Of a stretch of DNA of 64,000 bases, positions 45,154 through 55,349 are shown in pieces (the first letter of the stretch is position 1; each line of letters starts with the position of its first letter). Source of the DNA: Lepidostoma basale (taxonomy: Eukaryota > Arthropoda > Insecta > Trichoptera > Lepidostomatidae). The notes beneath the pieces are model-generated. The model had not been told where the DNA came from. It saw only the letters and a program-made list of their open reading frames with translations, and did not search any database. The DNA lies in the NCBI GenBank assembly GCA_022606425.2, contig JAHDVF020001336.1, forward strand, positions 1,550,001-1,614,000. Reading direction: 5' to 3'. The position numbers were made by a program, and so were the translations under genes.

Positions 45154-46477
45154 CTGGGTGCGGCAAAACAGACAGTGCAGTTTTGAAAGGCCGGTACATC
45201 CCGTGTGGTGGGGGTAGGAACCTGAGAGTGGTCTCATTATATTGGGAGGGTCTTGCCGTTTTCAGTCGTTGCCATGGTTTGGTCCGGACAGCAACGGGGC
45301 TTTGCCGTCCGCACGTTTCTTGAAACTGGCCGTTCTGTCATCGCCACCCAGCGGGCCTTTCGGCTGCACTTCAATCTTAGGCGTCGTGATACCGTCCCTC
45401 ACCGTAATTTAATCATGACTTGGGTGCGTACATTAGAAGGAACTGGTTCCACACTAAGACCTAGGGGTTTAGGAAGACCCAAAACCGTAAGAACACCCAA
45501 AAATTTAACGAGAGTGAGAGAAGCTATTGAACTGTCACCTCGGCGCTCTGCCCGGAAGCATGCAATTGCATTGGGCATTGCTGACCGCTCACTAAGAAGG
45601 ATTTTGCATCAAGACCTATCATTCCACCCCTACAAGATTATGATTGTCCAAGAGTTGAAACCTCCTGACTATGAAAACCGCATGAATCGCTCCCAAGAAA
45701 TGTTAAACCGAATTCATGCGAGGTCAACTTTTTTCAGTAGTGACGAGGCCCACTTTCATCTCTGTGGAGCGGTGAATAAACAAAATGTTCGGTACTGGGC
45801 TGAAAATAACCCAAGGCAACTTCACGAAAGACCTCTTCAGTCCCCAAAAGTGACTGTGTGGTGTGCGATTTCCAAATTTGGAGTGATTGGGCCATATTTT
45901 TTCGAGGAGAATGAACGAACCGTGACTGTCAACGCTCAACGTTATGTTTCCATGTTGGAAAATTTTTTTGAACCTCAATTGGAAGAACTAATGGAGGAAA
46001 CAGATCTGGGAGATATCTGGTTTCAACAGGACGGTGCTACGGCCCATACTGCTCGAATTTCGGTGACAAAACTGCGACAGATGTTCCCCGCGCGCCTCGT
46101 CTCTCTGAGGGGTGACGTGGGATGGCCCGCGCGCTCACCTGATTTAAGCATTTGCGACTTTTTCCTGTGGGGCTATCTGAAGGAAGAAGTTTTTAAACAT
46201 CGACCTCACACCTTGGAAGAACTCAAAGATCGAATTCGGGAGGAAATCGCCGCTATGCCCGTCGAGATGTGCCAAAATGCAGCCGAAAACTTCAGAAATC
46301 GCCTTCATCAATGTATCGCTGCTGGGGGCCACCATCTTTCTGATGTCATCTTCAAGACTTGATGCTTAAAACGGCATAATGTACCAAATAAAATAAAATT
46401 AATCTCATTTCTGTAAATTGTGCCGTTTTTTTTTTAATAGCCCTTCAAAACTGCACCGTCTGTTTTGTCGCACCTTG
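45154..46477 (+). mobile_element. Apparently intact DD41D mariner-like element
   Basis: 1324 bp between TA dinucleotides (45152-45153, 46478-46479). Inverted ends CTGGGTGCGGCAAAACAGAC and the right-end complement CAAGGTGCGACAAAACAGAC continue for about 38 bp (AGTGCAGTTTTGAAAGGC / GGTGCAGTTTTGAAGGGC). It encloses one uninterrupted transposase ORF, with an AATAAAATAAAATTAA stretch downstream of the stop. The ends differ at a few positions. Confidence 0.93.
45274..46362 (+). CDS. Mariner-like transposase, 362 aa, DD41D
   Basis: The nuclear cut-and-paste enzyme of the element at 45154-46477. The first ATG is 45274 (context GCCATGG), giving MVWSGQQRGFAVRTFLETGR. The frame is open further upstream but without ATG. 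An N-terminal paired-type DNA-binding region (two helix-turn-helix parts, about 1-110) contains GLGRPKTVRTPKN as the GRPR-like linker. Catalytic residues: SSDEAHF (first D), WFQQDGATAHT (second D), SPDLSICDFFLWG (third D). Forty-one residues separate the second and third, so DD41D rather than DD34D, as in the rosa-like lineage. The C-terminus ends HLSDVIFKT-TGA. No stop or frameshift is visible, making it the only intact transposase in the window. Confidence 0.93.
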   Translation: MVWSGQQRGFAVRTFLETGRSVIATQRAFRLHFNLRRRDTVPHRNLIMTWVRTLEGTGSTLRPRGLGRPKTVRTPKNLTRVREAIELSPRRSARKHAIALGIADRSLRRILHQDLSFHPYKIMIVQELKPPDYENRMNRSQEMLNRIHARSTFFSSDEAHFHLCGAVNKQNVRYWAENNPRQLHERPLQSPKVTVWCAISKFGVIGPYFFEENERTVTVNAQRYVSMLENFFEPQLEELMEETDLGDIWFQQDGATAHTARISVTKLRQMFPARLVSLRGDVGWPARSPDLSICDFFLWGYLKEEVFKHRPHTLEELKDRIREEIAAMPVEMCQNAAENFRNRLHQCIAAGGHHLSDVIFKT

Positions 46478-46529
46478 TATATATATATTTTTTTTATATA
46501 CTTTGTATACAACATTCACTTTTTAAACA

Positions 46530-47040
46530 AATTAAAATTAAATATCAAACATGTTTCGGATTTCAATCTCGAAATTTTAGAATTTAAAAAAGTAATTAAA
46601 AATAAAGAAAATATTATAAATAATCAAATAAATTTAACGTCAAGTCCAATCTTTGATTTATTTCCTTTTATGTAAATGGTCGAGGTAGACCGACCAAATT
46701 AATCAAATTTTAAAGGTTGGTCATGTCAGAAGCCGGAAGAATCGACGTGCGTGTATGACTCGCTGTATGAATGTGGAGGAAGCTAGAGAGGTATGTCAGG
46801 ATAGAGTAGTGTGGCAGCCCATTCTCTCTGTCTACCCCTGCGGGGAAACGACGTGATGGTTTGTTGTTCATAATATTTGTTATAACAAAAGCATAAACGT
46901 TCCAAAATAAATCTTTATAACATCTGTCAAAACTGACCATATTTGTAAACAATTTTATAATATTATAATATCGATATAATATCATTGAGGAAGGGCTGGG
47001 TAGTCCGAAACATGTTTGATATTTTTAATTTGTTTAAAAA
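46530..47040. repeat. Penelope-like inverted pair related to family D, split by a LINE fragment
   Basis: Left: AAATATCAAACATGTTTCGG (46540-46560). Right: TTGAGGAAGGGCTGGGTAGT, CCGAAACATGTTTGATATTT (46985-47022). The right core is a plus-strand TTGAGGAAGG-loop-CCGAAACATGTT. 46685-46865 between them is a LINE 3' end. The inner flank repeats family D sequence (AACAAAAGCATAAACGTTCC). Confidence 0.7.
46685..46865 (+). pseudogene. RTE-like LINE 3' fragment
   Basis: + strand: LKVGHVRSRKNRRACMTRCM, NVEEAREVCQDRVVWQPILS and VYPCGETT-stop, then GGTTTGTTGTTC, the ACAACAA-type tail in forward sense. Confidence 0.75.
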
Positions 47041-47104
47041 GTGAGTACTGTATACGAAGTATATAAAAAAAAATATATATATAAAAATTGTTTCTTCAAT
47101 ATAA

Positions 47105-48020
47105 CTAACAAACTAGCCTGATAGCGTGATTGCCGTCTCCCGAAAGGGTAGGCTGAATTAATGGACCGCCACACTATTCTTTCCTCAAATTCTTATAGTA
47201 ACTCTTGATTCCTCAACATTCATACATCGTATCCATCTTAAGAAATGACTAAATCTATATATTTTTTTTATTCGGATTGCGAAACCCAGATTATCATTTT
47301 TTGCAGCTGATAATTGACGTTAAAATCGAGGAAAAAAGAGACGTGGGACGTAGAAAAATGTCATGATAGGGCAGACAGTGGAATAGATTACTGCAACATC
47401 AAACACGCTCCAAGAGACAGAAGCGAAATGGAGCAAGTGTTCGCAATTATCCAGTAATCGATATGAAGGGAGAGAAGAAAATACATAATTTTATGAAGGC
47501 TCCTACATTGATGGCAACACCAGTTGTTGTAATAAGTTATTAAAATTGATACGAGTTTTTAACTTACGAGTAAGCATGTCATCATCTGCTCGAATATTCG
47601 GTTTCGTAATCAATAATATGCTCGTCTAGTGTCAATCTCGTTCTACTGAAAAAGTGTCAAAGTGTTCTCTATGCTTTCTTTCTTCGCCCCCTGAGACTGT
47701 GATGGATTTCCCTACTTCGTATAATGGAGTGAAAACTTCCTGTATTTCTGTTTTTCGAGATGCGTAGGATATACAATATTTATCACTTGAAAACTAAAAA
47801 AAAAGCGATTTCTCGAAATTTGGTCTTAAATACTCTACGCACAATTTCACTTTATTTAATTAAATTAACTAATTGAACATTACGGCCAGTGGCGGTACGT
47901 CCATACAAGCCGAGAACCCGGGCTCGCCTTAAAAAATATATTATTGAACGACATACAATTGTTTATTGATTTGATCGTTCCACGTTTTCCTTGGTCTTTC
48001 TGAATATTAATTTATTTTAA
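47105..48020. other. RTE-like LINE scrap then unassigned DNA
   Basis: 47105-47235 is the eroded 3' end of a minus-strand LINE (CGTCTCCCGAAAGGGTAGGC.., GGACCGCCACACTATTC). 47950-48000 holds another scrap (TTTGATCGTTCCACGTTTTC). The rest has no recognised feature. Confidence 0.5.
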
Positions 48021-48022
48021 TA

Positions 48023-49178
48023 TTAGGTCCTTACATATGAAATTGGCATTTTGCCGAACTGGCAACTTTGATCTCAAATATCTTCTCTTTGGTTAGGAAT
48101 TCCAAATTCAAAATTATACAGCTATTTACTCAAGTATTTGTGTTTCGAAAAGTATAATTCATTTGTTTTTTCCTCAATTGTTTTTTTTTCTTTGCGTCAC
48201 TCAGTTTACAAAATGGAAAACTTGAAATATCGCGTTATTTACGAGTACGAGTTCCACCGTGGCACCAGTGCTGCAGAACAAGCCCCGTGGACGGCCGGAG
48301 ACCAAAGTTGATAATGAAGAATTGAAGGCTATTGTGGAAGCGGATCCATTGCAAACCACGTCCGAGTTAGCTGCAGGCTGCGGTGTTGGTAATAAAACTG
48401 TTTTAATCCACTTGAAGCAAATTGGGAAGGTGAAAAAGCTTGAAAGGTGGGTACCTCACGAATTGAGTGAAGCAAATCAACAAACGCGCGTTGACCGCTG
48501 CGTTGCATTACTCAACCGGCACAATAATGAAGGGATTTTGAATCGAATCATTACCTGTGATGAAAAGTGGATCCTGTATGATAATCGGAAGCGCTCATCG
48601 CAATGGCTGAACCCTGTCGAACCAGCCAAACCATGCCCCAAGCGAAAATTGACTCCAAAAAAGTTACTTGTGAGCGTTTGGTGGACTAGTGCTGGTGTCG
48701 TTCACTACAGCTTTCTTAAATCTGGCCAGACGATTACGGCAGATGTCTATTGTCAGCAACTGCAAACCATGATGGAAAAGCTAGCTGCTAAACAACCGAG
48801 GCTGGTTAATCGCTCTAGGCCACTGCTGCTTCATGATAACGCTAGACCACACACTGCACAACAGACGGCTACCAAATTAGAAGAGCTTCAATTGGAATGT
48901 CTAAGACATCCACCGTACTCTCCGGACCTTGCCCCAACAGATTACTATTTTTTTCGAAATTTGGATAACTTCTTGCAAGGGAAAAAATTCAACTCCGATG
49001 GGGCAGTCCAAACTGACTTCAAAGATTTTATTGATTCCCGTCCGAACTACCTATGAGATGGCAAAAGTGCAGAGATAGCAATGGTACATACTTTGATTAA
49101 ATAAATAGATTATATTTTAAAAAAATCAACTTTATGTTCCTGCCATACAAAACGCCAATTTCATATGTAAGGACCTAA
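48023..49178 (+). mobile_element. Deleted DD34D mariner (cecropia/Hsmar1-like group)
   Basis: 1156 bp between TA and TA, with matching ends TTAGGTCCTTACATATGAAA and TTTCATATGTAAGGACCTAA (perfect for about 25 bp). Shorter than the usual ~1.3 kb because of deletions in the DNA-binding domain and near the C-terminus. Group assignment is from the transposase sequence. Confidence 0.93.
48213..49098 (+). pseudogene. Mariner transposase with N- and C-terminal deletions
   Basis: Starts MENLKYRVIYEYEFHRGTSA at 48213, then a deletion at CTGCAGAA shifts the frame and removes most of the first helix-turn-helix. The frame 48259-49056 continues LQNKPRGRPETKVDNEELKA and holds all three catalytic residues: TCDEKWILYDN, LLHDNARPHT and SPDLAPTDYYFF, with 34 residues between the last two. 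A second deletion after DSRPN shifts the frame so that PMRWQKC and SNGTYFD-stop follow in another phase. It cannot bind its TIRs normally but retains a complete catalytic core. Confidence 0.9.
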
Positions 49179-49179
49179 T

Positions 49180-49540
49180 ATATATCGTTATTTTAATTTC
49201 ACCAAGCAAAACAGTAAGCCATTTAAATAGAATTTTTATTTGTTATTTGTTTTCATGTTTAACGTTAAAAAAATGATATTGATTCAGATTCAGAGAATAT
49301 TTTAATAAATATTCTTGGATACTGTCTTTACGGAAGTACCAGCCCGAAAACCATGTGTTGGAAATTTCTTTCTTGGATGTTGAGGTTGGATATTGTTGAA
49401 TGGTGAGGGGAGGGTTACTTAGAGGATGTAGTGGGTTGTGTTCGACATTTGTACCTGACTACCAGGGTATAGAGGAAATGTTGAGGGATCAGGGTGGCCT
49501 TGGACACGGGCCAAAGTCGTATTTTAACAAATGTATTATA
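49180..49540. other. No gene seen
   Basis: Unassigned sequence; no motif recognised. Confidence 0.35.
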
Positions 49541-50340
49541 ACTAACTAACCATCACGCCATTTCCTCGGAGGGGTAGGCAGAGAGGATGGATCGCCACAC
49601 TGGCCTGTCCTGGCACACCTCTCGGGATTCCTCCACATTCATACATCGCACCATGCACGCACGTCGATTATTCCGACTTCGAATGTGGCCGCCTTTTAGT
49701 AATTGGTTAATTTGGTCATGCCATGTTTTCCTCGGTCGTCCTCGGCTTCTTTTCCCACTCACACTGCTTGTGTACAACTTTTTAACCATTCTACTCTCAT
49801 CCATTCGTTCCATATGTCCGAACCATCTCAGGGATCCTTTTTTAATTTTATTCATGATGCAGTCATCTGTCTTACATTTCTTTCTTATTTCATCGTTCGG
49901 TATTCTATCATACAACGTTTTCCCGCACATTCTTCTTAGTGATCTCATTTCTATGGCGTTTATCCTGCTTTCATCCTTCTTTTGCCAGCTCCAAGCTTCA
50001 CTTCCATACATGAGGGTTGGCACTAGAACTCCATTGTGTACTGCCATCTTTGCTTCTGTGGATATATTTCTATTTGCAGTAATGACTTTGAGTGCGCCAT
50101 TTATTTTATTCCCAGCACCAACCCTCATTTTGATGTCTTTCTCCATTTTTCCGTCTCTTGTAAACATGCTTCCCAGATACGTAAATTCAGTAACTTGCTC
50201 CAATTTCTCGCCCATCGCACTTATATCACAAATCGTCATACTTTCTTCTTTCTCGAAAACCATCACTTTAGATTTAGACACATTCATCACCAAGTCACTC
50301 TTTTTGCATGCCTCATACATCCTTGCCACTAAGACTTGCA
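49541..50340 (-). mobile_element. RTE-like LINE copy, subfamily 2, long open C-terminal frame
   Basis: The minus strand is open from about 50340 to 49553: EACKKSDLVMNVSKSKVMVF, SMTICDISAMGEKLEQVTEF, YLGSMFTRDGKMEKDIKMRV, TLMYGSEAWSWQKKDESRIN, MRSLRRMCGKTLYDRIPNDE, SLRWFGHMERMDESRMVKKL, SGKRSRGRPRKTWHDQINQL and RSILSAYPSEEMA-stop. RT motif D to the C-terminus is intact; the RT catalytic part is truncated away. The tail is a short TTAG repeat. Confidence 0.88.
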
Positions 50341-50344
50341 ATAT

Positions 50345-50540
50345 AACATTAATATCAATATCAAAGAATGGACACCGCCAGACTCTCCTATATTGCACTA
50401 CACAATCAGCATCACAGAACTCGCCCTCGTGGAAGACCTCCTAAAAGATGGAAGGAAAACTGGGAGTCTACCTCACAGGAGGAGCAACACTCTGAAGAAC
50501 AGACCACATGGTTGTTGAAACAAGGAAGAAGAAAAATAAT
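50345..50540 (+). pseudogene. LINE C-terminal fragment (GRPPKRWKENW family)
   Basis: + strand: EWTPPDSPILHYTISITELA in one frame and NGHRQTLLYCTTQSASQNS / RGRPPKRWKENWESTSQEEQ in another, ending in GAAGAAGAAAAAT. Forward counterpart of 20175 and 29545. It directly abuts the 5' truncation of the minus LINE. Confidence 0.65.
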
Positions 50541-51385
50541 ATTATATTATAATATCAATGCAATCGCCATGAAAACGTTCTACTTATTTGAATACTTTTA
50601 ACAAGTGAAGAGATTTTCTTAATTCGAATAGTCCACTTACAGAAGTGCAAAAAAACACCCTTGACACGACTCCAGAAACAAATTTGAATAGCCAATAAAA
50701 TTGTCTAGCAAAATCTGATACTTTTGCTATCTAAATTACATTTCAAACTTTAAACAGTTTAAAAGATTCCAAATTCTTATTTCAACTGTGCTTTACGACT
50801 TTGTTACCTTCCTTAAAAAAATACTTGCTGGAGTAACTTTCCAATCCATAATGCCTCTTTGAAAAGTTAAACTTTTGGGATACAGACAGGATTTCGTTTC
50901 CAAACTAAGCAGCATACAAAATATATTGGACCTAATATGGCGCATACAAAATATAAAATCAATAACCACCTTGTGTATGTATTATGATTCTGGATATATC
51001 CATAGCGAAACGTTTCACGTCTTACTTCGTGTCTTCTTCTTCTTCCTAGCCTTCCCTCCACTACTGGATGTAGGCCTCTTCCATCTGTATCCAATTTTTT
51101 CTATCCTGTGCCGCATCAATCAAATCAATGACCAGCCCACTGTCACTTCATCCTCGCAATGCAAAGGCCTTCTCTTATTAACTTCTAATAACCATTTTAT
51201 ATTACATTTTAAAGTTAACAACGGTTATTTTAATTGGTAAATATACAAGTATGTTTCATATCAATAATATTACTTTAATATCGTGTTTTCGTTTGCAAAC
51301 TCTGTGAGATTTGTATTACCAAGTATTCACCCTTATTATTAAAACAGTTTTACCTTTATTGAGTATTATATATTTATTCGTATAG
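50541..51385. other. No gene; BovB-type tail scrap at 51035-51130
   Basis: 51035-51130 (CTTCTTCTTCCTAGCCTTCC, CTACTGGATGTAGGCCTCTT) is the complement of a BovB/RTE 3' tail. The remainder is unassigned. Confidence 0.45.
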
Positions 51386-51584
51386 AACAGTGTTTCCCAA
51401 CCTTTTTTGTGAAATGCCCCACCTAAGCCTTTCGAAAATTCTCGTGCCACCTATATAAATATCTACAAAAAAAATCATGATAAAAAAATGTATTTTTTAA
51501 GATAATCGAATGATTTTACTGAAATCTCTTGATAAAAGTTCATTTAAAATAATAATAAATATAATAGAACGATGCTTTCTAACT

Positions 51585-51725
51585 ACTTCCACTTTTGTCT
51601 TTATTTCGACAACGACCGGATTCGCCAGGCTCGCTGGTATCTACAGACCAGTCTGTCGATGCCAGAGAGCCTGGCGAAACCGGTCGTTGTCAAAATAAAG
51701 ACATAAGTGGAAGTAGTTTAAAAAT
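51585..51725. repeat. Family E Penelope-like divergent pair
   Basis: A ~140-bp palindrome: ACTACTTCCACTTTTGTCTT.. CGACAACGACCGGATTCGCC at left and GGCGAAACCGGTCGTTGTCA.. ACATAAGTGGAAGTAGT at right. The + core reads CTGTCGAT, GCCAG-loop-CTGGC (here GCCAGAGAGCCTGGC), GAAA, ACCGGT, C. Second copy at 62995-63155. Confidence 0.82.
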
Positions 51726-51783
51726 ATGTTTAAATTATTATCATTTAAAAATTGATTAGTTTACTGAAGCAACTTAAGTGATA

Positions 51784-52120
51784 TTAGGTTAAGGAAAAAG
51801 TAATTTCGTATTTTTCGCTTTATTATCCGATTAAAGTCAAATATACGCCGTTCTGTTCGATAACTTGTTGCTAACAAGAATCCAACTTTATAATGCTGCT
51901 CTCGTAAAAGCCCTTGTCCCTATTGGAAAAAACTAGGACAACCAATTTTCACAGGCCCTATTGAGGCCAAATTTGTACCCCCATGCACGTTGGCTATAGA
52001 CAGGAACAGGTAGTAGTCACTTGGTGCCAGGTCCGGACTATAGGGTGGATGCGTAAGAACTTCCCATCCGAGCTCCCGGAGCTTCTGGCGCGTCATCAAA
52101 GATGTGTGCGGGCTATACTA
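51784..52120 (-). pseudogene. Mariner fragment, minus strand
   Basis: Begins TTAGGTTAAGGAAAAAGTAA, a mariner-type end. The minus strand then encodes HTSLMTRQKLRELGWEVLTH, PPYSPDLAPSDYYLFLSIAN, VHGG. This is the region of the third catalytic Asp. The left half of the transposase and the other TIR are missing. Confidence 0.75.
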
Positions 52121-52292
52121 TATATATTACTATAATATACTCGCATATACTGATTTATTTAAGGTACTAAATCCATCCTTAACTTAATATGAAGATGGAA
52201 ATTGTAACAGTAGTCTTGCACATTTGGTTGAAGTTTGATGAATTTTTCCATCGCCCCCCTTAAGCTGCAGGTTAGGAAACACTGGTATAATT

Positions 52293-52694
52293 CTATTTAG
52301 GATTTCTGTAAGCGTTTCGAATAAATTTATTGAATTTTCAAGTAATGTTACATAAGAAAAATAAAGGTACATTTCGTTTGTCGATTTAAGTACTTATAGC
52401 CTGAAATTTGGTAACGATTTGAATAATTCAGCGTAAATCTTTTATATGTAGAATATTTCATATTAGAAGTTGTGAGTGAATATGCTAATATAATTCTAAA
52501 TATTTAATATAATGCTACGCATGTACAAAGCAAAATAAATAATATATTTATAATAAATAAAAGCGATTACCTCTTTCATAAAAAAACGATTATTTATAAT
52601 ACAGGTTTTTTGTAAGTATACATAACAAAAGTTTTTGTTTTTTTGAATGTATACAAATACTGGATTTTACCCGTTGCGGGTTAATCATTTTTAA
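52293..52694. other. No gene seen
   Basis: AT-rich; 52600-52660 contains an imperfect inverted repeat (AAGTATACATAACAAAAG / GAATGTATACAAAT). No other feature. Confidence 0.35.
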
Positions 52695-52945
52695 GGATTA
52701 CAAACGGTCTTAATAGATGGCGCTAGTGTGGATTGATCTAAAAAATGTGAAGTGTTCTTAACCTAGTAGCATATATACATCTTTCAAAAGTTTGTCAGAC
52801 GTGGTCGTCGTAAGAAGTGCGGAATGGGAATGTTTTTAACATAAAGCGATCATTTAACCCAACCAATAACAGATCATAAGTCCTGTAAACGCCTCGACAA
52901 AGAAAGACAATTTACATCTTCGTCTCTATTGAGATATAATTAATC
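52695..52945 (+). repeat. Dispersed repeat R, forward copy
   Basis: AATAGATGGCGCTAGTGTGG, GTTTGTCAGACGTGGTCGTC, TAAGTCCTGTAAACGCC and CATCTTCGTCTCTATTGAGA. Collinear with 24575-24850. Confidence 0.65.
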
Positions 52946-53555
52946 CCTAACATAAGTTTGTCTCGTTTTTTTTTCAAATTCGAAAATGAGCATCAAAACA
53001 AACACAAAATAGTAAAGTTTATACGTCATTTGAAAGAAAATTTTCTGCTCTACAGGATATTGTGTATTATTTTACATTACATGTATTATTTTCTATGATT
53101 ACAAGCCTTCAAAATGGAATGTTAAGTAGACGAAAGTGAACATTTTCGACACATCATTCAGTTCGCGTTCAATCTAGGGAATAAAGCTGCCCTTTGGCAG
53201 ATCATCAGATGGCAAATCATATAAATGAATGGATAGGTCGTCGACGGTTTTTGCATTGAGTTTTATTTTCCCTTTGTTCATTCCTCCAGTCAAATTGAAA
53301 CGTTTCTATCGCAGAGTCATCGAAAACTTCTAGATCATCGAAATGTTGTAAATAATTAATGAATACGTTATTCACTAATTTTATGTAATTTTTCTTTGGT
53401 GTTATGTCCTGTTTTTTTTTTTTCATTTATAAAAAATACATACCATTGTATAAAAATGCTTGAGTATAGCACTCATAATGAAATATTAATTTATAATAGT
53501 AAATTCGTTTGTTCAGTGGTTTTAATTGGATTTAATTTATATAAATAGTGACAAA
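52946..53555. other. No gene seen
   Basis: The minus ORF at 53217-53426 shows no motif. 53190-53215 resembles the MITE end at 18362. Confidence 0.35.
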
Positions 53556-53740
53556 TTTGTTTCGCCTTGCGAGGACATTCTCAAACTCTTTTTCTCTCAA
53601 GTTTGAGAATTCCCTTTTTTGTAAAAATCTTTTTTAAATGTATATTTAGTTAAAATCTACTAAAAGATGCCAGCGAGCTCCCGAAACCTGTCGAAAACAC
53701 TAAATATATCCGTGGATTTTAACTGAATACACATCATAAA
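53556..53740 (+). repeat. Eroded Penelope-like repeat, family E relative
   Basis: AAGATGCCAGCGAGCTCCCG followed by AAACCTGTCGAAAACAC at 53665-53705 matches the family E core with a mutated stem (GCCAG..CTCCC) and palindrome (ACCTGT). The outer flank ATCTACTAAAAG../GATTTTAACTGAAT differs from families A-D. TTTGAGAAT/ATTCTCAAA form a small inverted repeat at 53575-53610. Confidence 0.5.
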
Positions 53741-54280
53741 AATATTTTTTACGTTTTTTTTTTCATTATTTACAATGATCTTCTACCATAAAATTTTAGA
53801 CAGCAACAAAAATTCCTTAAGTTTATCTAGAAATTAAAATTATAGTGTAATAAAAATGTGTATTTGATCCTAATTGGTGTTAAACATAAAGACTAATAAC
53901 TGGGCAAAGGTGGAAAGTGGTTGAATAATAGAATGTAGTTCAAACTTTACCCTAAAGTTGCCACCCGTGTACATAACACATGTTACAATAAACGGTTTAT
54001 TTTGGTTACAATAACGGTTTAATCCACAAAGCACCTTTGTTATTGTAAATAGTTATATTGTACAATAATCTTGTAATTTTGATACTAATGTTAATAATAT
54101 TGTAATACAAACGAGCTTTTACAAATAAGTTCGTATGTACATAGAATTTAAATTATCTCTCTGAATTTAATGTGTATGCAATATGTATGTTAATAATTTA
54201 TTGATAAAATAAATAAATACATTCGATATGTACACCATTTTGAATATTTATTAATAATTATCCTTTGAAAATACCCAAAT
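53741..54280. other. No gene seen
   Basis: AT-rich, no recognisable feature. Confidence 0.4.
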
Positions 54281-54284
54281 TTTA

Positions 54285-54640
54285 CCTATCATCATCAGCC
54301 GTCTGTCATCCACTGATGAATGTAGGCCTCTCCCAAAGCACGCCACCGCCCCCTATCCATTGCCGCTCCCATCCATCCATGTCCAGCAATCCTCTTCAGA
54401 TCGTCGGTCCATCGTGCAGGGGGACGTCCAACTCTGCGGAATCTTGTACGCGGTCTCAACTCCAGAATCGGCCGTCGGTTCTCCGACAGATATGGCCAGC
54501 CCATCGCCACTTCAGCTCCCCCATCCTCAGAGCCACCTCAGTCACCTTGGTTTGTTGACGAATACATTCGTTTCCAAATTTGTCACTCAAGGCTATTCCA
54601 AGCATGGCTCTTTCCATGGCACGTTGGGCGACCTTGAATC
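54285..54640 (-). pseudogene. BovB/RTE-type LINE C-terminus
   Basis: Minus strand: MGWPYLSENRRPILELRPRT, RFRRVGRPPARWTDDLKRIA, GHGWMGAAMDRGRWRALGEA and YIHQWMTDG-stop, the classic end of a BovB-like ORF2. Upstream part is frameshifted (RAMERAMLGIALSDKFGNEC). Confidence 0.75.
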
Positions 54641-54684
54641 TGTAGACTCAGTGTCCACGTCCAAATTTTACCTATCTAAAGATG

Positions 54685-54772
54685 GCAATTATAATAATAA
54701 TACAATAATTAGGCTGATTTGTATAGCGCCGTTTTCGTGAATACCTCACCACAAGGGCGCTTAAATTGATTT
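54685..54772. repeat. Short dispersed repeat shared with 605-668
   Basis: AATAATTAGGCTGATTTGTA, TAGCGCCGTTTTCGTGAATA and CTCACCACAAGGGCGCTT match the repeat near the left edge of the window. Confidence 0.55.
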
Positions 54773-54777
54773 ACGAA

Positions 54778-55345
54778 AAAAACTAACTAACCATGACGTC
54801 ATTTCTCCGGAGGGGTAGGCAGAGAGGATGAATCGCCACAATGCTCTGTCTTGACATACCTCTCGGGCTTCCTCTACATTCATACATCGTACCATACACG
54901 CACGTCGATTATTCCGACTTCGAATATGGCCGCCTTTTAGTAATTGATTAATTTGGTCATGCCATGTTTTCCTTGGTCGTCCTCCACTTCTTTTTCCACT
55001 CACGCTGCTTGTGTACAACTTTTTAACCATTCTACTCTCATCCTTTCGTTCCATATGTCCTAACCATCTCAGGGATCCTTTTTTAATTTTATCCATGATG
55101 CAGTCATCTGCCTTACATTTCTCTCTTATTTCATCGTTCGGTATTCTATCATACAACGTTTTCCCGCACATTCTTCTTAGTAATCTCATTTCTGCGGCGT
55201 TTATCCTGCTTTCATCCTTCTTTTGCCAGCTCCAAGCTTCACTTCCATACATGAGGGTTGGCACTAGAACTCCATTGTATACTGCCATCTTTGCTTCTGT
55301 GGATATATTTCTATATGCAGTAATGACTTTGCTCTTGCTTACATG
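54778..55345 (-). mobile_element. RTE-like LINE copy, subfamily 2
   Basis: A 219-codon open minus frame: SKVITAYRNISTEAKMAVYN, GVLVPTLMYGSEAWSWQKKD, MRLLRRMCGKTLYDRIPNDE, DCIMDKIKKGSLRWLGHMER, SGKRSGGRPRKTWHDQINQL and RFILSAYPSGEMTSWLV. The usual stop after GEM(A) is replaced, so the frame runs on. A short TTAG tail is present. Confidence 0.82.
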
Positions 55346-55349
55346 CTCT

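Larger units (their letters stand above)
51388..52284. mobile_element. hAT-like element carrying two nested repeats
   Basis: The left end CAGTGTTTCCCAACCTTTTT and right end (reverse-complemented) CAGTGTTTCCTAACCTGCAG are inverted. The flanks GTATAGAA (51380-51387) and GTATAATT (52285-52292) are a plausible decayed 8-bp duplication. Inside are a family E inverted pair (51585-51725) and a mariner fragment (51784-52120). No hAT transposase. Confidence 0.7.

Noticed and set aside
45253..45273. Transposase start at 45253
   Set aside because: That codon is TTG. The first ATG in frame is 45274 with a good context, and eukaryotic initiation at TTG is unlikely.
49587..50444. 285-codon forward ORF
   Set aside because: Antisense to the RTE-like C-terminal ORF at 49553-50340; its composition (Ser/Phe/Leu-rich) is that of a complement frame.
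53217..53426. 69-codon minus ORF
   Set aside because: Lys-rich AT-driven frame without recognisable domain.
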